From positions 310,001-374,000 of the forward strand of contig OZ242357.1 of the NCBI GenBank assembly GCA_965208815.1: a DNA stretch of 64,000 nt, written 5' to 3'. Below are positions 9,279 through 17,943 of the stretch, piece by piece. Every line of letters begins with the position of its first letter. The stretch's first letter is position 1. Source of the stretch: Bin55 sp009840545. Its GTDB lineage: Bacteria; Pseudomonadota; Gammaproteobacteria; Pseudomonadales; Azotimanducaceae. Below the pieces are notes generated by a model. That model was not told the origin of the DNA, ran no database searches, and worked only from the letters and a program-made list of their open reading frames with translations. A program made the translations under genes and the position numbers.

Positions 9279-10319
9279 TCACTCGTAATAGGTAAATTTC
9301 TTGGGATCGAAAGCTTCGCGAATGGCTTCGCCTATGTAAGTGACCATTAGTAACACTGCGACTATGGCCAAGACGACCGAGCCGACAATCCATCCAGATT
9401 CTAGGTTATTGGTTCCTTGGGAGAGCAGTTCACCCCAGCTAGGTGTCGGTGGGGGCAGACCAAATCCCAAGAAGTCCAAAGCTGTCAAGGAAGCAACTCC
9501 GCTAGCAATTGAAAAGGGAATGAAGGTCACAATCACCGAGATGGTGTTTGGCAAGATGTGAACACCGATTACCCGGGAATGCCCCGCTCCCAGCGCTCGG
9601 GCTGCATCTACATACTCTCTAGCCTTTTCTTTGTAGGTCGAAGTTCGCATATTCCACGTCATCGCTGTCCATCCGAAGATCACCATGACTGTGACTAGTG
9701 TCCAAAAACTCGGGACTACCACACTGGCGACGATCATGATCACGTACAAGAACGGAATGGTGTTCCAAATTTCGATTAACCGTTGAAAGAGCAGGTCGAA
9801 CGCACCGCCCCAATAACCCATTGCACAACCGACCAGAATGCCAGCCGCGTAGCTGCAGACAAGCAAGACTAAGGCAAACCCCATCGCAATTCTGAAGCCG
9901 TACATCAATCGTGCCACTATGTCACGACCGGTTGAATCGGTTCCTAGATAGTGTTGTGTTTCTAGCGAAGGAGGATAGGGCGGAAACCTGTCAGTTCTCA
10001 GATCGTTCTCGAAGGCGTTGTAAGGCACCAAAGGCATTAGCACCCAATTTCCTTCGTTTGCATCTTTGAATTGTTGCTTCAGTTCTCGATAGTTCGTTTC
10101 GTAGTCGTAGTCGAGTCCAAATGTCTCGCCAGGTATCACACCTGCATAGGTCGGAAAGTGCCACTTACCCTCGAAGGAGACGATGAGTGCGCGGCTATTT
10201 ACGAAGAGTTCGGCAACTAGACTAAGTCCAAGCAGCACCATTAAGATGACGAAGGACCAGTACCCTCTCTTGATGGACTTGAACCTTTTCCATTGCTTGA
10301 CGGTTTGAGGATCTAGCAT
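9279..10319 (-). CDS. Peptide ABC transporter permease (YejE-like)
   Basis: This 346-residue inner-membrane permease has one N-terminal membrane segment (~20-41), a long periplasmic insert with the YejE-like segment GKWHFPTYAGVIPGETFG, and then the LGTDSTGRDIVARLMYG motif. A binding-protein-dependent permease domain with about five membrane helices follows. The EAA loop that contacts the ATPases is seen as AARALGAGHSRVIGVHILPN. The large insert (~45-120) distinguishes YejE-type from DppC/OppC-type permeases. It lies 9 bp downstream of the YejB-like permease, with which it should form the channel. Confidence 0.92.
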   Translation of the reverse strand: MLDPQTVKQWKRFKSIKRGYWSFVILMVLLGLSLVAELFVNSRALIVSFEGKWHFPTYAGVIPGETFGLDYDYETNYRELKQQFKDANEGNWVLMPLVPYNAFENDLRTDRFPPYPPSLETQHYLGTDSTGRDIVARLMYGFRIAMGFALVLLVCSYAAGILVGCAMGYWGGAFDLLFQRLIEIWNTIPFLYVIMIVASVVVPSFWTLVTVMVIFGWTAMTWNMRTSTYKEKAREYVDAARALGAGHSRVIGVHILPNTISVIVTFIPFSIASGVASLTALDFLGFGLPPPTPSWGELLSQGTNNLESGWIVGSVVLAIVAVLLMVTYIGEAIREAFDPKKFTYYE

Positions 10320-10328
10320 GAGGTTCGA

Positions 10329-11378
10329 CTACTGGTTTGATCCGTCTGCGCCAAACTTCACTCGGGGATCGACAACTGCGACACAGATGTCTGAAAGAAT
10401 GTTGCCAATCACGAAAAGTAGCGAAGATATCACGAGAATGCCCATAACGACCGGGTAGTCTCGCTCTACGAGAGACTCGAACCCTAACAGACCGAATCCG
10501 TCAATATTGAAGATCTTTTCGATTAGGAACGAACCCGTGAGAATTAGCGAGAGGTTGTTGCCGAAAGAAGTCGCTATTGGTATCAGGCTGTTACGCAATG
10601 CATGCCGAAAAATAGCGGACCGGAAGTGCAGTCCTTTGGCGATGGCAGTCCTCACATAGTCCGCTGCAAGATTGTCCATCAGCGAGTTCTTCATGAGCAT
10701 AGTCGTGAATGCAAAGCTACCTGCAACATAGGCAATCAATGGCAGCGTTGCATGATGAAAAATGTCCGCCACTTTTCCCAACGTCGAACGCTGCTCGAAG
10801 TCGTCGCTTACGAATCCGCTTAGCGGAAACCACTCCAAGTTTGCGGCGAATATTGTCAGTAGACCAATGCCTACAACATAGTTCGGAATTGCATAGCCTA
10901 GAAAGACTAGAGCGGAGCTCACGTTATCGAAAACAGTCTTGTGTTTGATTGCCTTCACGATCCCCAACGGAATACAAATGCCGTAGGTGAGGATCAAGGT
11001 TGTCACACCATAGAAAATTGAAATAGGCAATCTCGAACGTATGATGTCCCAAACCGGTTCCGTGTAGCGCGTTGACGTTCCAAGATCCAAGACTACAACG
11101 CGACTGAGCCACTCTCCGTAGCTCACAATGATCGGTTTATCAAATCCGTAGTATTCACGAAGCACCTGCATCTGTTCGTCGGAAAGCGTGCTTCCACCAC
11201 GTCCCGCATAGTCAGTGGACATTGAAGTGGTTCCTTCTGCTCCAGCCATGGCCGCTTCGTTGAGCATGCGTTCGATTGGTCCACCAGGAACAAGGCGAGT
11301 GAGCGTGAATACGAGAATGGTCACGCCGATAAAAGTCGGAATAATTAGAAGGAATCGACGAATGAAGTACGTTGTCAT
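10329..11378 (-). CDS. Peptide ABC transporter permease (YejB-like)
   Basis: The protein (349 aa) starts MTTYFIRRFLLIIPTFIGVT, the classic DppB/OppB-type first membrane helix. It has the insert with YYGFDKPIIVSYGEWLSRVV seen in YejB, and an EAA-like loop (AIAKGLHFRSAIFRHALRNS) in the C-terminal half. Six membrane segments are expected. It is the first gene of the importer operon, order YejB-YejE-binding protein-OppD-OppF, all with spacings under 20 bp. The 192 bp upstream, before the haloperoxidase-fusion gene, should hold the operon promoter, but no clear -10/-35 pair or operator was picked out. Confidence 0.92.
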   Translation of the reverse strand: MTTYFIRRFLLIIPTFIGVTILVFTLTRLVPGGPIERMLNEAAMAGAEGTTSMSTDYAGRGGSTLSDEQMQVLREYYGFDKPIIVSYGEWLSRVVVLDLGTSTRYTEPVWDIIRSRLPISIFYGVTTLILTYGICIPLGIVKAIKHKTVFDNVSSALVFLGYAIPNYVVGIGLLTIFAANLEWFPLSGFVSDDFEQRSTLGKVADIFHHATLPLIAYVAGSFAFTTMLMKNSLMDNLAADYVRTAIAKGLHFRSAIFRHALRNSLIPIATSFGNNLSLILTGSFLIEKIFNIDGFGLLGFESLVERDYPVVMGILVISSLLFVIGNILSDICVAVVDPRVKFGADGSNQ

Positions 11379-11570
11379 ACGTGGATCTTGGTGAGCGCAA
11401 TTGACAACGTTAAAAAGGAGCGACTCGTGCTACAAGGGGTCCGTGAGCTTTGATATAAGGATTGGATTATGACTCCGCGTTGGCTCCTAAACGCAATGGG
11501 CTTGTACTTTGACTTAGTCACCAGGGTACTTTAGTGGAAGTCTCTTAGTGACATAGTCTCGATTCGATGA

Positions 11571-14500
11571 TTAGTCTACTTGACCGTTAAAGTAAAGGGT
11601 CGCGTGTTCAAACGCATTCTTTCCCACGACGATGCCGATGAGTCGACCAGGAATGTCGTCAGCCGGTGGATGTATTCCTCCCCAGATCCGCGACAAACTA
11701 CACTGATCGGAAGCGTCGTAGTACTTTGCCCATTGTAGAGTCATATCCACAGTAGGACCTTGTTCAAAAACCAAGAACTCGTTTGCGGTGATCTCAAATC
11801 CGCTCATACCTCCAGGAAAATACTCCGATCCTGTGAATGCGGTGAGGACTTCCGCCGCCGCTCGGGAGTACGTAGAGTGACCGGAAACGAAACCAGCAAA
11901 TGGAGGAGTTACGAAGGTGGGACGTTGGTAGGGCCACCAGTTTTCCGCCAGAATCCATCCAACTCCAGCAACATCTTCAGCAGGATCTTCGATATAGTCC
12001 GGACCACGCCACGCTAACACCTTGATTTTGTCAACATGTTCGTTTTCCTCTCCGGCCAACTCGTCACCTTCTGCAACCAGCTCAATGTAGTCCTCGATGA
12101 GTGGGATGCCTCCGACGTTGTAGTTTGTACCATCTGGCTCGGAACTCTGCCCAAGGTCTGCCATAGCACGGATAGCTGAGACTGGGCGAATATAGTCATA
12201 CCAACCCTTCAAGCCCCAAGCAACGATTGCAACATCATGCATAGTGCCGCCTAAGGCGAAGTAAGCTTTGATGTCCCACTCAAGATCGTCGAGCACAGGT
12301 CCAATACCGCTGAGCCGACGATCCAATTGTGGATGGTCGTTCACTGCGGTATTGAGAATTGTGAACCAATGCCCGGGAGGTGTTTCAGAATCCGGTCCGT
12401 CAGCCCAAAACTCCGCAAGCACCCGGGTGTAGTCGCCCCGAGGAACAATTTGAGCTTCATAGGGTTCTCCCGTGACTGGATTCGTTTCGTATCCTTGGCT
12501 GGGATCTCCTCCAGCGAGGCGATCAAAGAAGACGTTGTAGCTGTCGTAGTCGGAACTATCGGGATAGGATTGGATGTTCCCCAATGTCTCGGGAGAGATG
12601 TCCCACATCACGCCATCAGCGGGGTCCAAGTGCGAAGACCAAGTGGCTACAAGTGAAAACCCCCATTTGTAGGCGTCGTCCGTATCGGTATCTCCGGTCA
12701 AGGGTGGTCCTCCAGGGTCGTGATAGACCCAATACGAGAATCCATCTCTTTCCTCTATTGTTAGGTCTTCCTCCTTAAGAGAGAAGGGCCAGACACTTCC
12801 CCATTCCGGCGATAGGAAATCCGGCTGATTGGTCGTCGATGGATTGCCAGCTTGGTCAACAAATGTCTGAAGTGCTAGCGGCTGCCATCGATTGAGGTCA
12901 ACTATGTTGGGATTTCCAGGTAAGTGTGGTTCCAGTGCGGGATTGACGGGTTCGTAGGCGAGATTCGCATAGTCGTTTTCCTCATTGGAGCCGTCTGTCA
13001 TTCCAAAATCTATGTAACAACCAGCTATGTGATTCCCAATTGCGGCCGGATCATCGCTCTCCCAATCTGTGGATTCGTTGGCTCTGTCGAGGCCGAGAAA
13101 TCCCATAAGAGCATCGGCATCGATTCGGATGCGACTCGCTCGCGGTGAATTGTGGAATCGGTGGCGGATGATGTTGTATACCGCATGGCTGATGGCTTCA
13201 TTGCGCATTTCCTTGACATCATCAGCTTCTTCGTTAGTTATACGATCTGTCCAAGCACATGAGACCCCATTCTGGCTCTTTCCCAATAGCCAAGTGCTCT
13301 CAAGATCACTATAGGCAACCCAAGCATCGTACATCGCTGCAGATGTGTGAAACAAGTTTCGAGCGTGAACGGTAGGTCGAGCCCAGTCGTTGCGGATGGA
13401 TTGAAGCACCAATTCATTCCATCTACGAGCAACGGAGACGTTGTCGTCGGGCCCAACACCGGGAATATAGTGAGCGGTTATCGTTACTGATTCTGCGGGC
13501 ATCGTAAAGGTAGTTGATTCCGAGTACTCGTCTCCGAATGAGCCTCCTCCACTACTGCTCCAGTGAGAGAAGAAGTAATGATTGTCTGCCGGGTCGGAAC
13601 GAACGTCGATGACATCTCCTTCCTCGTAATTGCCACTTCCCTCTCCTTGGACTACGGTGAGACGCAGTGCAGTCTCCGTAGCTTGTATGGACAGAGTCTG
13701 GTTTACAGCAACACCTTCTAGCTCGGTGGTAGTTAGATCGGGCCATCGAACATGAATGTCGACACTTGTCGCAGTTCCGAGACCAAAGTGTGCTTCCAGA
13801 GGATTGTGCGACACAAAATTGTTGCTGCCGCCAATATCGCGGATTTGGTCGCCAGACTCAGTGGTCGCTGTGATGCGTGCGCCAACTCCAAAACGGTTTG
13901 TATTGATCCCCTGCAATTCGACTATTAAGTAGTTGTTTTCGTTATCTGTTTCGTTGCGGTAGTAGATGATGTGGTCCTCACTGTTATTGACTACTACTAC
14001 ATCCTGATCTCCGTCGCCATCCGAGTCAAAACAAGCAAGCCCCCGTCCTTGGCCATCGTTGGTCATACCGACCGTCTCGCCCATTTCTTGGAATTCCATC
14101 CCATTACCTAGATTCCGCCAGAATCGAATTGGTCTGTCGTTGTAATCCTTGCCAACTTCAGCCCAACCGTTCACCATCATTAGGTCAATCAACCCATCCT
14201 GATCGAAGTCAGCAGCGCAAGCACCCCATCCCCAGTCGCCATTTTTCGTTCCGGATTCGTCGGTTGCATCTTCCCAGAAGCCGCCGCCGAGATTTCTATA
14301 GAGTCGATTTCCAAAACTATTTCCGAAACCGACGTCTTGGTTGTAGATAGAGGTTACGAACCAATCCATATCGCCGTCGTTGTCAAAATCAGCCACGGCA
14401 GCTCCCATTCCAGACTGATCTTTGATCACGTTTCTATCAGTAATCCGTACATATTTCCCGTCGCCAATGTAGAGATAAATTTCGCTTGTCACAAAATCAG

Positions 14501-15449
14501 AAGCCAATAGAAAATCCGCATATCCATCACCGTCGATATCGGTTAGGTTCGGTGTGAAACTCCAGTCGAAGCGCTCATGGGAGGAATACGCAACTCCAGC
14601 TTGTATGCTCACGCTGGAAAAGGTTCGGTCTCCATTGTTGCGCCAAATGAATTCAGTGTCGATGCCAGGTGCCCAGTTTGCGCCCCAGTGTGTCAGAAAG
14701 AGATCGAGAAATCCGTCGGTGTCGTAGTCGAAGAACAGAGCTGAAATAGTATGTTGTGCATCAATGGTGAGGAGGGATGACGGTGTGATGTCCACAAAAC
14801 TCTCTTCGTCTTCATTGAGGCGATTCTCAAACAAGTAGATAGGGTTGTTCACTACCGATCCAACAAACAGGTCAAGATCGCCGTCGCCGTCAATATCTCC
14901 GAACGCAGGACCGCTTCCCCAGTGGCGAACTCCAACTCCTAGCGAGGAACCCACTTCCTCGAAAGTGCCGTCCCCTTGGTTCTGATATAGATGATTGGGA
15001 TCCGAATCTCGACCTACGATATACAGATCGGTGTCTCCATCCAAGTCGTAGTCTCCTGCCGCGACGCCTGCAGCAAAGAACTCAGGATCTGTGAACGCCT
15101 CGGACGAACCAATTATCCTACGTGTGAAGCCTGCATCAATGTCCTGGACGAAGCTTAATCCAGTGGGATTCGGAATGTCCGGTGTGGACGGATCGTCGGG
15201 GTCTACAGGATCGTCGGGCTGATTGGGATCTGGAGAGCCGCCACCGCCGCCACCGCAGCCCGAGAGAAATATTAGGATGCAACAAAAAGCCAGTGTCCAG
15301 ACTAGCTTGAAAGGAATGCGAAACCCGCACTGGTTTGTTTGACTTTGTACCTGGGAGTCACAAGTCGAGCTCGACTGATTCTTGGAAAGGTATCGTTGCT
15401 TCAACCGAAATGGCGAATTCGGGCCTCTCATTTGTCTAAGGGTAATCAT
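11571..15449 (-). CDS. Giant lipoprotein: FG-GAP repeats + ASPIC/UnbV + vanadium haloperoxidase-like domain
   Basis: About 1292 residues. After a long N-terminus comes a lipoprotein signal (LAFCCILIFLSGC) and a Gly run, then a Pro/Asp linker. Residues ~120-510 hold repeated FG-GAP/VCBS units with calcium-binding-like Asp loops (DLDGDTDLY, DIDGDGDLDL, DFDNDGDMDW, DSDGDGDQDV). Residues ~510-595 match the ASPIC/UnbV (CRTAC1) domain, and ~600-670 a bacterial-repeat strand module. From ~670 to the end is a vanadium-haloperoxidase/PAP2 domain with every vanadate-pocket position: Lys-x6-Arg in LKGWYDYIRP, SGH in GFVSGHSTYS, and Arg-x5-His in RIWGGIHPPADD. Family members oxidise halides with H2O2 or act as phosphatases. 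The start is uncertain: ATG at 15449 or 15431, TTG at 15467. It is a surface or periplasmic single-gene unit. Confidence 0.85.
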   Translation of the reverse strand: MITLRQMRGPNSPFRLKQRYLSKNQSSSTCDSQVQSQTNQCGFRIPFKLVWTLAFCCILIFLSGCGGGGGGSPDPNQPDDPVDPDDPSTPDIPNPTGLSFVQDIDAGFTRRIIGSSEAFTDPEFFAAGVAAGDYDLDGDTDLYIVGRDSDPNHLYQNQGDGTFEEVGSSLGVGVRHWGSGPAFGDIDGDGDLDLFVGSVVNNPIYLFENRLNEDEESFVDITPSSLLTIDAQHTISALFFDYDTDGFLDLFLTHWGANWAPGIDTEFIWRNNGDRTFSSVSIQAGVAYSSHERFDWSFTPNLTDIDGDGYADFLLASDFVTSEIYLYIGDGKYVRITDRNVIKDQSGMGAAVADFDNDGDMDWFVTSIYNQDVGFGNSFGNRLYRNLGGGFWEDATDESGTKNGDWGWGACAADFDQDGLIDLMMVNGWAEVGKDYNDRPIRFWRNLGNGMEFQEMGETVGMTNDGQGRGLACFDSDGDGDQDVVVVNNSEDHIIYYRNETDNENNYLIVELQGINTNRFGVGARITATTESGDQIRDIGGSNNFVSHNPLEAHFGLGTATSVDIHVRWPDLTTTELEGVAVNQTLSIQATETALRLTVVQGEGSGNYEEGDVIDVRSDPADNHYFFSHWSSSGGGSFGDEYSESTTFTMPAESVTITAHYIPGVGPDDNVSVARRWNELVLQSIRNDWARPTVHARNLFHTSAAMYDAWVAYSDLESTWLLGKSQNGVSCAWTDRITNEEADDVKEMRNEAISHAVYNIIRHRFHNSPRASRIRIDADALMGFLGLDRANESTDWESDDPAAIGNHIAGCYIDFGMTDGSNEENDYANLAYEPVNPALEPHLPGNPNIVDLNRWQPLALQTFVDQAGNPSTTNQPDFLSPEWGSVWPFSLKEEDLTIEERDGFSYWVYHDPGGPPLTGDTDTDDAYKWGFSLVATWSSHLDPADGVMWDISPETLGNIQSYPDSSDYDSYNVFFDRLAGGDPSQGYETNPVTGEPYEAQIVPRGDYTRVLAEFWADGPDSETPPGHWFTILNTAVNDHPQLDRRLSGIGPVLDDLEWDIKAYFALGGTMHDVAIVAWGLKGWYDYIRPVSAIRAMADLGQSSEPDGTNYNVGGIPLIEDYIELVAEGDELAGEENEHVDKIKVLAWRGPDYIEDPAEDVAGVGWILAENWWPYQRPTFVTPPFAGFVSGHSTYSRAAAEVLTAFTGSEYFPGGMSGFEITANEFLVFEQGPTVDMTLQWAKYYDASDQCSLSRIWGGIHPPADDIPGRLIGIVVGKNAFEHATLYFNGQVD

Positions 15450-15779
15450 TAGCCACAAATCTAGCAAGTACGCCGAATATTGCTACCACTATCGGGATTC
15501 TTGCGAACGTTCAGCCGTTATGAAAGAGCAAGATCAGCTGCTGTTCAAATCTTGGTATTCACTAGCCTATTGAAACCCAAAGCCTCCAAATGACAGAGCA
15601 AATTGCAGAAAACTCGCGTCGAACTACGCCACGAGAACGACAATCACATTTTAGACATTGACTGACTTTTTTTGTTGGACTTACTCAATGTCGACTAGAA
15701 CTCCTGTACAGCCCGTTGATGCGCCAACATTGCATGAATAAGATCACGTTGCCGTTTGGCGCGCTAAATGGATTGAAAC
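15450..15779. other. Intergenic region upstream of the giant lipoprotein and downstream of the nine-gene operon
   Basis: About 330 bp without a supported gene. It should contain the promoter of the giant lipoprotein gene (minus strand) and the 3' end of the nine-gene operon transcript. A 7-bp perfect inverted repeat, GCGCCAA at 15721-15727 against TTGGCGC at 15756-15762, could form a hairpin at the operon end. It has a 28-base loop and no T run, so it is not called a terminator. Confidence 0.4.
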
Positions 15780-16787
15780 TCAGGGAAATACGAAGTCCCC
15801 TATGGTCCATGGATTGAGTTTTGAGTCTAAAGCGACGAACGCTCCGTCGTACCTGTTGGTGAGTTCGCGCATCAACGAGCCAAACCGCCCGGGTTGTGCG
15901 GTCATTTCATTCCAAAATCCCATTGCATGGATTCTTAGGTCTCCCTCACCTACCGAACGAGAACTGACTATTTGGTTGATCTTGTCGAGAAAAGTTTGAA
16001 AACTGTCCCCTTGGTAGTCGTCTCCAACGACAATGACTGCCATCTTTATTCCCTCTCGGTACAGGTCGTCAATTGCTTTTTCGATTCCCTCGACGGGACT
16101 ACTGTTAGAGAATCCGAGCCAAGACTGCATGCGTGTCAGAGCTCTCTTTCTTGCGCTCGGAGAATCCGTAATCCAGCGTCCCCTATTTCGCTTGTAAAGG
16201 TAATTCCCGTTGTCGTTCATAATCTGAAAGCCCTTGAGCTGTGGATACAGAAGCCAGAATCGTTCGATTTCCTTTGAAACGTCCCGCCAAATGGACTGCA
16301 TACTTCCCGAAGTGTCAATTACAAACGCGATGTATTCAGAGTCGACGGGAATGCCCGCTAGTTCAGTCTCCACCTGTTCTGTGTCTGGACCTTGAGGACG
16401 CGTAGTTTCAATAATCGTTCGAGTTTGTGCGAGTGCTTGACGTTGCGCTTCTAGTGTGGAAGTCCGTGAATCGGCATTCTTCACTGCAATTGAAATTCGA
16501 TTTGTAGCTTCGGATATGGATGCGGAATCCGATTCGATTTCGGCCAGCAGTTCTTGAGTTTCCTCAATTTGCGCATGAAGCGAGGTAATCTCAGTCTCCG
16601 TTGCGTCAATGAGGAATAGAAGCCGACCTGCAGGCGAGCTAGGAGTCTCTTTCGTGTCTGTGAGCGTCTGTTGCCCAATGGGAAGGATGAGAACCAGAAT
16701 CACAATGGCGCAAAACGCGCAAGCAATGACGTCGAGGAAACTAACGGATGTCTGATCCTCTTTTTTCTCCGTAACGGAACGAGTCAC
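15780..16787 (-). CDS. vWA-domain protein with ExbD-like N-terminal membrane anchor (second paralogue)
   Basis: The protein (335 aa) has a short cytoplasmic N-terminus and one membrane helix (~16-38) opening with SFLDVIACAFCAIVILVLIL. Asp19 sits at the start of the helix, as does the proton-relay Asp of ExbD/TolR/MotB. A coiled coil follows at ~55-130, then a vWA domain from ~150 with MIDAS motif DTSGS (158-162), a later SSPVEG loop and VIVVGDDY. Start GTG 16787 is chosen because a strong GGAGGTG ribosome binding site lies six bases upstream. It is the last gene of the nine-gene operon, 28 bp after its paralogue. A role as stator-coupled effector of the adjacent ExbB-like channel is inferred. 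Confidence 0.8.
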   Translation of the reverse strand: MTRSVTEKKEDQTSVSFLDVIACAFCAIVILVLILPIGQQTLTDTKETPSSPAGRLLFLIDATETEITSLHAQIEETQELLAEIESDSASISEATNRISIAVKNADSRTSTLEAQRQALAQTRTIIETTRPQGPDTEQVETELAGIPVDSEYIAFVIDTSGSMQSIWRDVSKEIERFWLLYPQLKGFQIMNDNGNYLYKRNRGRWITDSPSARKRALTRMQSWLGFSNSSPVEGIEKAIDDLYREGIKMAVIVVGDDYQGDSFQTFLDKINQIVSSRSVGEGDLRIHAMGFWNEMTAQPGRFGSLMRELTNRYDGAFVALDSKLNPWTIGDFVFP

Positions 16788-16815
16788 TTGTTCACCTCCG
16801 CAACAATCAGGTTGT

Positions 16816-17943
16816 TCACCATGGCCAACCCTCGGCAGGAGTGAGAACTCGACCTCGTGAGCGAGCTGTAAGATCCCAGTATGAATACATGGCTTGCGCG
16901 TCACCGTCAAGAGGAAGCAATACAACACTGATGCTTGTGTCTCTGAGCTTTGACCTAAACGTTTGCACTGATCGTTCAAAAATATTTTTTCTGCATTGCG
17001 GAGAGAGAATCGGCACCTGCCCCGACCTAGCATTTGGGCATCCACGAATCCGACCAAGACTCACATTCTCCGGAACGGTGGGCAAACCATCGGTAATGAG
17101 AAGGACCTGCTTCGGCGAAGGACGTAACGTGGCAATAGCTTCAAACGCTCTTTCAAGGTTTGTCGGTCCATTCGCGTCTACTGAGTCCAACATGGTCCGT
17201 ACATTTTTGAGTTCCGAGCCAGCAGCTCCTTTGGTTAGCCAAGACAGTTGCCTGCTAGGAGCTACGACATTGCCGTTAATGTCAAGGACCGTATCACTAA
17301 AGGTGAGAAGCTGAAAGGTCTGCTGGTCTTTGACTCTATTGAATGCCCATTCTGCTGCTTTTCTTGCGGTGGACCACTTTTCTACCTTTTGACGGGTTTG
17401 CTTGCTAGTTAGCCGAAGTCGAATGATTTCAACCAATGAGCGGTCAAGCATGCTCGCCGATCGATCGAGTAGCACAACAACTTGGGAGTCTGCAACATAC
17501 AAACCACCAAGATGTCCAGTAGGTCCCGATTTCGGTTCGGGTTCCTCTACTGGGATTGCCTGCAGTGCCTGAAGCTCGTCAGACGCCGACTGAAGTCTGT
17601 CTCTAGCATCGGATAAATTTGCTAACTGCCGGCGTAAGTCGGCTAACACATCATCTTGTGCTGTGGCTAGCGCGGTCTTGTTGGCCGCGGCACTCTCAAT
17701 TTCTTCCACGGCAGCGGCCAGTTGTTCTTCGAGCCCGGATTTTTCTTGAAGACGTTCATCGAGTTCGTTCTGTAGCCGTTCAGCTTGTGACGCGACGTAG
17801 GCTACAGTATTAATGGGTACATCTGTGGATCCATGTTTCACAACCAACAAGAGGAGAATCGCAGCTCCGAGGCCACAACTAAGCAAATCGAGGAAAGAAA
17901 GAGAGAAGCCGACCGCATCATCGCGACGGATTTGCTTACTCAA
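16816..17943 (-). CDS. vWA-domain protein with ExbD-like N-terminal membrane anchor (first paralogue)
   Basis: The protein (375 aa) has the same layout as the next gene: membrane helix at ~15-36 (SFLDLLSCGLGAAILLLLVV) with Asp19 in the position of the ExbD/TolR proton-carrying Asp, and a coiled coil at ~50-128. The vWA domain begins near 150 with a complete MIDAS-like set: DRSAS (160-164), a Thr in NGPTNLERAF and Asp in LLITDGLP. The vWA domain should lie in the periplasm and bind a partner protein through a divalent metal. The gene overlaps the ExbB-like channel gene by 8 bp, indicating translational coupling and probably complex formation. It is not an ordinary ExbD, because the ExbD periplasmic domain is replaced by vWA. 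Confidence 0.82.
   Translation of the reverse strand: MSKQIRRDDAVGFSLSFLDLLSCGLGAAILLLLVVKHGSTDVPINTVAYVASQAERLQNELDERLQEKSGLEEQLAAAVEEIESAAANKTALATAQDDVLADLRRQLANLSDARDRLQSASDELQALQAIPVEEPEPKSGPTGHLGGLYVADSQVVVLLDRSASMLDRSLVEIIRLRLTSKQTRQKVEKWSTARKAAEWAFNRVKDQQTFQLLTFSDTVLDINGNVVAPSRQLSWLTKGAAGSELKNVRTMLDSVDANGPTNLERAFEAIATLRPSPKQVLLITDGLPTVPENVSLGRIRGCPNARSGQVPILSPQCRKNIFERSVQTFRSKLRDTSISVVLLPLDGDAQAMYSYWDLTARSRGRVLTPAEGWPW

Noticed and set aside
15721..15762. Inverted repeat GCGCCAA/TTGGCGC as a rho-independent terminator
   Set aside because: The stem is 7 bp, the loop 28 bases and no T run follows on either strand.
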